DNA of 9,060 nucleotides, taken from contig PATO01000012.1 in the NCBI GenBank assembly GCA_002712415.1, positions 18,396 through 27,455 on the forward strand, given 5' to 3'. Source of the stretch: Actinomycetota bacterium (GTDB lineage Bacteria > Actinomycetota > Acidimicrobiia > Acidimicrobiales > UBA8592). This document shows positions 5,184-9,060 of the stretch, in pieces; the stretch's first letter is position 1; each line of letters begins with the position of its first letter. The translations under genes and the position numbers were made by a program. Under the pieces are notes generated by a model, which saw nothing but the letters and a program-made list of their open reading frames with translations, searched no databases and was not told the DNA's origin.

Positions 5184-6515
5184 TCAATTACAAAGTGATA
5201 ATCGTCGGGAAAGGTCGCTTTGCCATATTCCTTGTGGGTCAAATTGCTTCTGTACAGTTTTCCAATGTGCGAGTTTTGGATACATCTTATCTAAGAGATC
5301 TGCATCAACACATGAGTCTTTCGCTAAATTGACTCGCCCCTCTGCGGAAGCGATCCGTGAGTTGAATTCATTAATATAGTGGTATGAGTCTTGGGTAGCC
5401 GGCAGATCAATAGCTAACGTCCATCCTGGTGAACAGAAGGATAAATAGCTTTCACTAGCCTTACCGCACCTTTTAAGTACGGCTAATGCAGGAAGTGCAC
5501 TTGTTTTACTAAAACCCATAATTATTTCCTCCAGAAGTGATGTTTCTTTATCAGGCAGAATGAATTGCCATTGGATAAGCCCGGATTTACCGTAAAGATG
5601 GTTCCAGTTGCGAACTCTATCGAGAGGGAAAAGGTAATTCTGTATTGATGTAACTCTTAAGTCCTTAGCTATGGAGGACATTAGATATTTCAAATTATTA
5701 TGTGATCTACAAATTGGGGGCAAAACCACGTTCAAATTTCGTGGTTTCGGGATACGAATTTGATTGAAGCGTTTTGGTTTCGCCATATCTTGGCCATGTT
5801 GATAGATAGACGCTGACCTCACAATCCCCCTCCCAGGCTGACGTGAAGTGAGAAGGTCAAGCCATGCAACAGCGTATTCTTCTGAAGCAGTTATATCCTC
5901 AAAACCCTTTAGAAGTGATGAGAGGTTCTCGTAACTCCTTGTTTGAACTTGGACAGAGGTGCCAGTAATTCTCTGAAGACGCAGGGTTGCGCTAGTTATT
6001 AAGCCCGTTAGGCCTAATCCACCTATCGTTGCCCAAAACAACTGACTTTCTATTTCTCTATTACAACGGACAACTGTGCCATCAGAGATCATTACGTTAA
6101 GTTCCTCGCAACAAGAAGCGATAGACGATTGGTGCCAATGATTTTTACCATGAGCATCAGCCGCAAGCGCACCACCAATCGTGATGTGCTGAGAGCCAGG
6201 GATTACGGGCAGGATCCACCCAAGAGGCATAGTCGCATCTAGAAGTTCCCCTATTGTCATGTCTCCATTAACGCTGACCAGGCCAGAATTGTGGACTTCT
6301 ACATCCATTGAATCATCTTGCTGTGTGAGTGAGATCATTAACCCATCCGAAACTAATGCTTGATCCCCATAACTTCGTCCGGCTCCACGGGGGATAACGC
6401 CCGAAGAATGAGAGTTCACAACAGTTTCTGCCATATTTGGTATCTGAAAATGTGTTTGATGCTCAGCAAAGGTCCTTTTGTTATTTCCCCAACTATGAGA
6501 AATCATCTCAGGCAT
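5184..6515 (-). CDS. dprE1: Decaprenylphosphoryl-beta-D-ribose 2-oxidase (DprE1)
   Basis: The FAD-dependent oxidase takes the 2-OH of decaprenyl-phosphoryl ribose to a ketone, the first half of the epimerisation that yields decaprenyl-phosphoryl arabinose, the arabinan donor. The 443-residue product aligns along its length with M. tuberculosis DprE1 (461). It has the FAD loop PRGAGRSYGD (about 42-51), the HGKNH motif at 122-126 that covers mycobacterial H132-K134, FWATIGGLGLTG, PLDRVRNWNHLYG, and the active-site lysine K399 (mycobacterial K418). The position of the mycobacterial Cys387 is alanine here (A368). The ATG at 6515 is chosen because GGGGT lies six bases upstream and because the ATGCCTGA overlap with the ubiA stop is a typical coupled junction; 6506 and 6542 are alternatives. 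The protein acts at the periplasm/membrane or in the cytosol depending on the model. It is the second gene of a two-gene operon. Confidence 0.92.
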   Translation of the reverse strand: MPEMISHSWGNNKRTFAEHQTHFQIPNMAETVVNSHSSGVIPRGAGRSYGDQALVSDGLMISLTQQDDSMDVEVHNSGLVSVNGDMTIGELLDATMPLGWILPVIPGSQHITIGGALAADAHGKNHWHQSSIASCCEELNVMISDGTVVRCNREIESQLFWATIGGLGLTGLITSATLRLQRITGTSVQVQTRSYENLSSLLKGFEDITASEEYAVAWLDLLTSRQPGRGIVRSASIYQHGQDMAKPKRFNQIRIPKPRNLNVVLPPICRSHNNLKYLMSSIAKDLRVTSIQNYLFPLDRVRNWNHLYGKSGLIQWQFILPDKETSLLEEIIMGFSKTSALPALAVLKRCGKASESYLSFCSPGWTLAIDLPATQDSYHYINEFNSRIASAEGRVNLAKDSCVDADLLDKMYPKLAHWKTVQKQFDPQGIWQSDLSRRLSLCN

Positions 6516-7377
6516 AAACGGACCCCAAAAAGCTACCAACAAATATAATAGTAACGAACCTCAAGCATGGATCAAGTACAATCTGCGCCGTTGGATCTTC
6601 AGCATTCCCAGCTAAAGCCAATTTAAAGAAGCGAAAGGTGGCAAGCTGCAGTGATATGAACGAAACCAGCACTAAAAATAAATTGATATTGCTACTCTGC
6701 ACAAACCAAAACAAGTACCCTGCTATCCCACCACATGAAGACACAATCATCGCATTACGGAGAAACACGTTGGAATACCGATCAAGTACATGGCGCCGTG
6801 AATCAATATCGTGGGAAATAAGCTCAGAAAGCCTTTTGCACCCTGCCAAGAAAATCGAAAAGCACGAAATCACGAAAAGGAAAACTGCTGTAAGTTCTGT
6901 ATCTGTTGCGGCACCACCAAAAGTAGCCCGCAACCCAAACCCAGAGGCAACAAATAGGAGTTCAAGGACAGCGATTCGTTTTACATACAGTGAGTAAAGA
7001 ATATTCATTGAAAGGTACGTTGCAATTATCAGACCTGCTGCAAGTCCATAAGAAAAAGCAAATACTATAGAAAGAGTCCCTAGAGCAAGAGAAACCGCCA
7101 ACGCCAACTCTATTGGCAAGGAACCAGATGCTATCGGGCGAAATGATTTCATAGGGTGCTGAGCGTCCATCTTGCGATCAAAAGAATCGTTGACCAAATA
7201 GATACAAGCTGCGGCCCCACAGAATATAAAGAAGGCCCCCAAGGATTTCTGGAATATGTCTAGCTGAAAGAAAGTTCCAGCCGCCAACGGCGCAGTCAAT
7301 ACTAGAACATTCTTCATCCACTGTTTGGGTCTAATGGCAATGAAAACCTGCTGCATTAAGTGCATACTCATCAACAT
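6508..7377 (-). CDS. ubiA: Decaprenyl-phosphate phosphoribosyltransferase (DPPR synthase, UbiA family)
   Basis: The 289-residue integral membrane prenyltransferase transfers 5-phosphoribose from PRPP to decaprenyl phosphate, making the precursor on which DprE1 acts after dephosphorylation. It resembles mycobacterial Rv3806c. Matches include IRPKQWMKN (15-23), the metal motif NDSFDRKMD (63-71, the NDxxDxxxD form), HPMKSFRPIASG (74-85), YVKRIAVLEL followed by GFGLRATFGG, AGCKRLSEL (178-186), and the late GNAED, like mycobacterial GEPED. About eight or nine hydrophobic helices are visible. The second Asp site is Glu (E139), as in Rv3806c. Several ATGs (7377, 7371, 7365, 7356) share a frame and none has a good Shine-Dalgarno; the first is kept. 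TTGTCC-16-TAAGCA upstream would allow a leaderless start at 7377, weakly. The 3' end overlaps dprE1 by eight bases, so the two are co-translated. Confidence 0.9.
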   Translation of the reverse strand: MLMSMHLMQQVFIAIRPKQWMKNVLVLTAPLAAGTFFQLDIFQKSLGAFFIFCGAAACIYLVNDSFDRKMDAQHPMKSFRPIASGSLPIELALAVSLALGTLSIVFAFSYGLAAGLIIATYLSMNILYSLYVKRIAVLELLFVASGFGLRATFGGAATDTELTAVFLFVISCFSIFLAGCKRLSELISHDIDSRRHVLDRYSNVFLRNAMIVSSCGGIAGYLFWFVQSSNINLFLVLVSFISLQLATFRFFKLALAGNAEDPTAQIVLDPCLRFVTIIFVGSFLGSVYA

Positions 7378-7466
7378 AGCAAGATGCTTAGCGAACTGTG
7401 ATAGGAGGACAAAAACAGAACCGGATCAAATCCTGATACTACTTCTTTTAAAAGCCCAGACCGCAC

Positions 7467-7472
7467 TAGAAT
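7467..7472 (+). promoter_or_regulatory. Candidate -10 box placed for leaderless transcription
   Basis: TAGAAT fits the actinobacterial TANNNT -10 pattern. Counting from it puts transcription start at 7479 or 7480, which is the A of the ATG of the 29-codon ORF. No good -35 is visible. Confidence 0.4.
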
Positions 7473-7479
7473 TTAAACT

Positions 7480-7569
7480 ATGAGTACCAGAATGTTAATC
7501 ACAGTTTCACTCCTATGTGGGCTTACGATATTGTTGGCATTCACGGTTCAAGTATTAGTTGCTTCGTGA
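7480..7569 (+). CDS. Putative 29-residue single-pass membrane microprotein
   Basis: ATG at 7480 to TGA at 7567-7569 encodes MSTRMLITVSLLCGLTILLA plus nine more residues ending VLVAS. After a short N-terminus with one arginine, residues 5-27 form one continuous hydrophobic stretch of the right length for a membrane helix. The cysteine context (SLLC) does not make a lipobox. An in-frame stop at 7474-7476 rules out a longer version. It lacks a Shine-Dalgarno, but the TAGAAT box seven or eight bases before its ATG would give a leaderless mRNA, a common mode in actinobacteria. It lies 60 bases ahead of lpd on the same strand. I do not recognise a family. The length alone is within chance; the uninterrupted hydrophobic helix and the exact promoter spacing raise the odds. 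Confidence 0.4.
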   Translation: MSTRMLITVSLLCGLTILLAFTVQVLVAS

Positions 7570-7629
7570 AGATGTAAGTAGCGAAATGAAGACGCAACGC
7601 TGCACAGCATTCTAGAGACAAGAGTCATT

Positions 7630-9036
7630 ATGAGTAAAGAAAAAACACAATTTGATCTGATTGTAATCGGAGGCGGACCCGGCGGTTATGGTGCAGCCCT
7701 TTATGCATCTGCTGCAGGTCTGGAGGTTGCCCTCGTCGAAAATGCCAAACTCGGGGGTACGTGCTTAAACGTTGGATGTATTCCAGCGAAAGAACTTCTT
7801 GAAACAGCTTCAGTCCTCAGAACAGTCCGCCACGCCGGTGAGTTTGGAGTACAGATTGGCGACCCCCGACTTGATTTAACGAAAACTATGGAACGTAAAC
7901 AGGCTGTCATAGATCAGTTAATCTCAGGAGTCGAAGGGCTACTCAAAAATCGAAAGGTCACCGTTTATAACGGAACAGGTAGTCTTCAATCTAAAACAGA
8001 GGTAAATGTGGCATCCGTGGACGGGTCAAAAATACTTTTATCTGCTCAAAATATTATTCTTGCAAGTGGCTCTAAGCCTCGAACAATTCCCGGCTTTGAA
8101 ATTGATGGAAATCAGATCATGACGTCAGATGAATTGCTTTCCATCACCGAAGTCCCCAAATCAGTGGCAATTATAGGCGGAGGTGCAATCGGAGCAGAGT
8201 TTGCGTCAACGCTTAATGATTTCGGTGCCGATGTAACGCTAATAGAAGCATTGCCTCAAATCCTAGCGACTTGTGACAGGGATTTATCAAAAACAGTGAC
8301 TCGTTCATTTAAAAAGCGGGGCATAAATGTGTTGGCAGGAACAAAAGTACTGGGTCATTCAAAAAGCGGTGAGGGAATTGAAATCAAAATTGATTCCGGC
8401 TCCGTTACTGTCGAAAAGGTGGTGATTTCAGTTGGGCGAAGACCCTTCGCTGATTTATTGGAATTGGGAAATGCAGATCTAGCGACTGACGAATCCGGAT
8501 ATGTCCCAGTTGATGACTTCTGTCGAACAAGTCAAAAGGGGATTTATGCTGTCGGTGACTTGATCAATTCCCCTCAGTTAGCGCACGTTGCATTTGCAGA
8601 AGCAATAATGGTCATCAAAGATATCTGTGGCGAAGTTATTTCGCCAGTGGATTACGGTAAGGTACCTTGGGCAATTTACTGCCATCCTGAGGTAGCCTTT
8701 GCTGGCTTGAGTGAAGAAGAAGCCTTATCACAAGGCTACGAAATCCTTGTTTCAAAACACCGCTACAGTGGGAATGGGCGGGCCATGATAGTCGGTGAAA
8801 CTGAGGGTCTAGTTAAAGTTATCGCACAGAAAACAGATCAAGGAACTGCAGGGCAAATTCTGGGAGTCCATATGGTGGGTCCTTGGGTAACTGAACAATT
8901 AGGACAAGGCTATTTGGCTATCAACTGGGAAGCTACCGTTGATGAAGTTGCTGAATTCATTCAACCTCACCCAACGATGAGTGAACTGTTTGGAGAAACT
9001 GTTCTCGCGCTAACCGGACGGTCTCTTCACGGATAG
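7630..9036 (+). CDS. lpdA: Dihydrolipoamide dehydrogenase (E3)
   Basis: The 468-residue flavoprotein reoxidises the dihydrolipoyl groups of pyruvate and 2-oxoglutarate dehydrogenase complexes and of the glycine cleavage H protein, passing electrons to NAD+. Length is typical. The FAD loop is IGGGPGGYGAALYAS (13-27). The redox disulfide is GGTCLNVGC, with C45 and C50. The NAD loop is IGGGAIGAEFAS (182-193), and the second FAD stretch is YAVGDLINSPQLAHVAFAEA (306-325). The dimer-interface catalytic pair is HPTMSE, with H447 and E452. All catalytic residues are present. After the disulfide, AKELLE replaces the SKALL form of many E3s. The start at 7630 has only a weak AAGAG ahead of it. No E1, E2 or H-protein gene is in the window, so the partner complex cannot be named. 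It reads away from ubiA; the gene may share a transcript with the 29-codon ORF upstream. Confidence 0.95.
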   Translation: MSKEKTQFDLIVIGGGPGGYGAALYASAAGLEVALVENAKLGGTCLNVGCIPAKELLETASVLRTVRHAGEFGVQIGDPRLDLTKTMERKQAVIDQLISGVEGLLKNRKVTVYNGTGSLQSKTEVNVASVDGSKILLSAQNIILASGSKPRTIPGFEIDGNQIMTSDELLSITEVPKSVAIIGGGAIGAEFASTLNDFGADVTLIEALPQILATCDRDLSKTVTRSFKKRGINVLAGTKVLGHSKSGEGIEIKIDSGSVTVEKVVISVGRRPFADLLELGNADLATDESGYVPVDDFCRTSQKGIYAVGDLINSPQLAHVAFAEAIMVIKDICGEVISPVDYGKVPWAIYCHPEVAFAGLSEEEALSQGYEILVSKHRYSGNGRAMIVGETEGLVKVIAQKTDQGTAGQILGVHMVGPWVTEQLGQGYLAINWEATVDEVAEFIQPHPTMSELFGETVLALTGRSLHG

Positions 9037-9060
9037 TAAAGTCAACAGAAATCCTCTAAA

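Larger units (their letters stand above)
7378..7629. other. Divergent intergenic region between ubiA-dprE1 and lpd
   Basis: This 252-bp stretch carries the start regions of ubiA on the minus strand and of lpd on the plus strand. It contains a 10-bp perfect palindrome, CTTTTAAAAG (7445-7454), which could be an operator, and a TAGAAT box placed for leaderless transcription of a 29-codon ORF. A GGAGG at 7404-7408 has no start codon at a useful distance and is not a ribosome site. Confidence 0.5.

Noticed and set aside
7404..7408. GGAGG that resembles a plus-strand Shine-Dalgarno
   Set aside because: No ATG, GTG or TTG opening a usable frame lies within normal spacing; the next ATG is about 70 bases away.

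Overview
The window is about 9 kb of ordinary-looking, compact chromosomal DNA of moderate-to-low GC. The gene set points to an actinobacterium. It holds an adjacent pair for making and epimerising decaprenyl-phosphoryl ribose (a UbiA-type DPPR synthase and DprE1), an actinobacterial-style SRPBCC protein, and a TIGR01777-type epimerase. Low GC plus DprE1/UbiA outside an obvious mycolate setting would fit an uncultured, possibly marine, Acidimicrobiia-like lineage; that placement is inference. No mobile element, CRISPR array, rRNA or tRNA was seen.

Layout. 1-216 (+): 3' end of ribonuclease HI. 270-1235 (+): long-form cyclase/kynurenine-formamidase-like metal hydrolase with a strong Shine-Dalgarno. 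It ends directly against the stop codon of a three-gene minus-strand operon that reads 3145 to 1236: TIGR01777 SDR epimerase, SRPBCC lipid-binding-fold protein, HAD-IB phosphatase. A 353-bp divergent control region (3146-3498) separates this operon from a plus-strand iron-containing alcohol dehydrogenase (3499-4686). Next come a possible 33-codon leader ORF and a small acidic orphan protein (4949-5179), which converges at a 4-bp gap on the minus-strand ubiA-dprE1 operon (7377 to 5184). A second divergent region (7378-7629) carries a possible leaderless 29-codon membrane microprotein, followed by dihydrolipoamide dehydrogenase (7630-9036).

Function. The ubiA-dprE1 pair should build the decaprenyl-phosphoryl arabinose precursor for arabinan-type cell-wall polymers, although the usual partner dprE2 is not in the window. 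In this DprE1 the cysteine that benzothiazinones attack in Mycobacterium tuberculosis is alanine. The SDR/SRPBCC/HAD operon is tightly packed and probably co-translated, but its substrate is unknown. Lpd serves as E3 of 2-oxoacid dehydrogenase or glycine cleavage complexes. I did not find a clear new multi-gene system. The most unusual items are the small ORFs near 4831-5179 and 7480-7569, the DprE1 active-site change, and the SDR/SRPBCC/HAD operon of unknown substrate.
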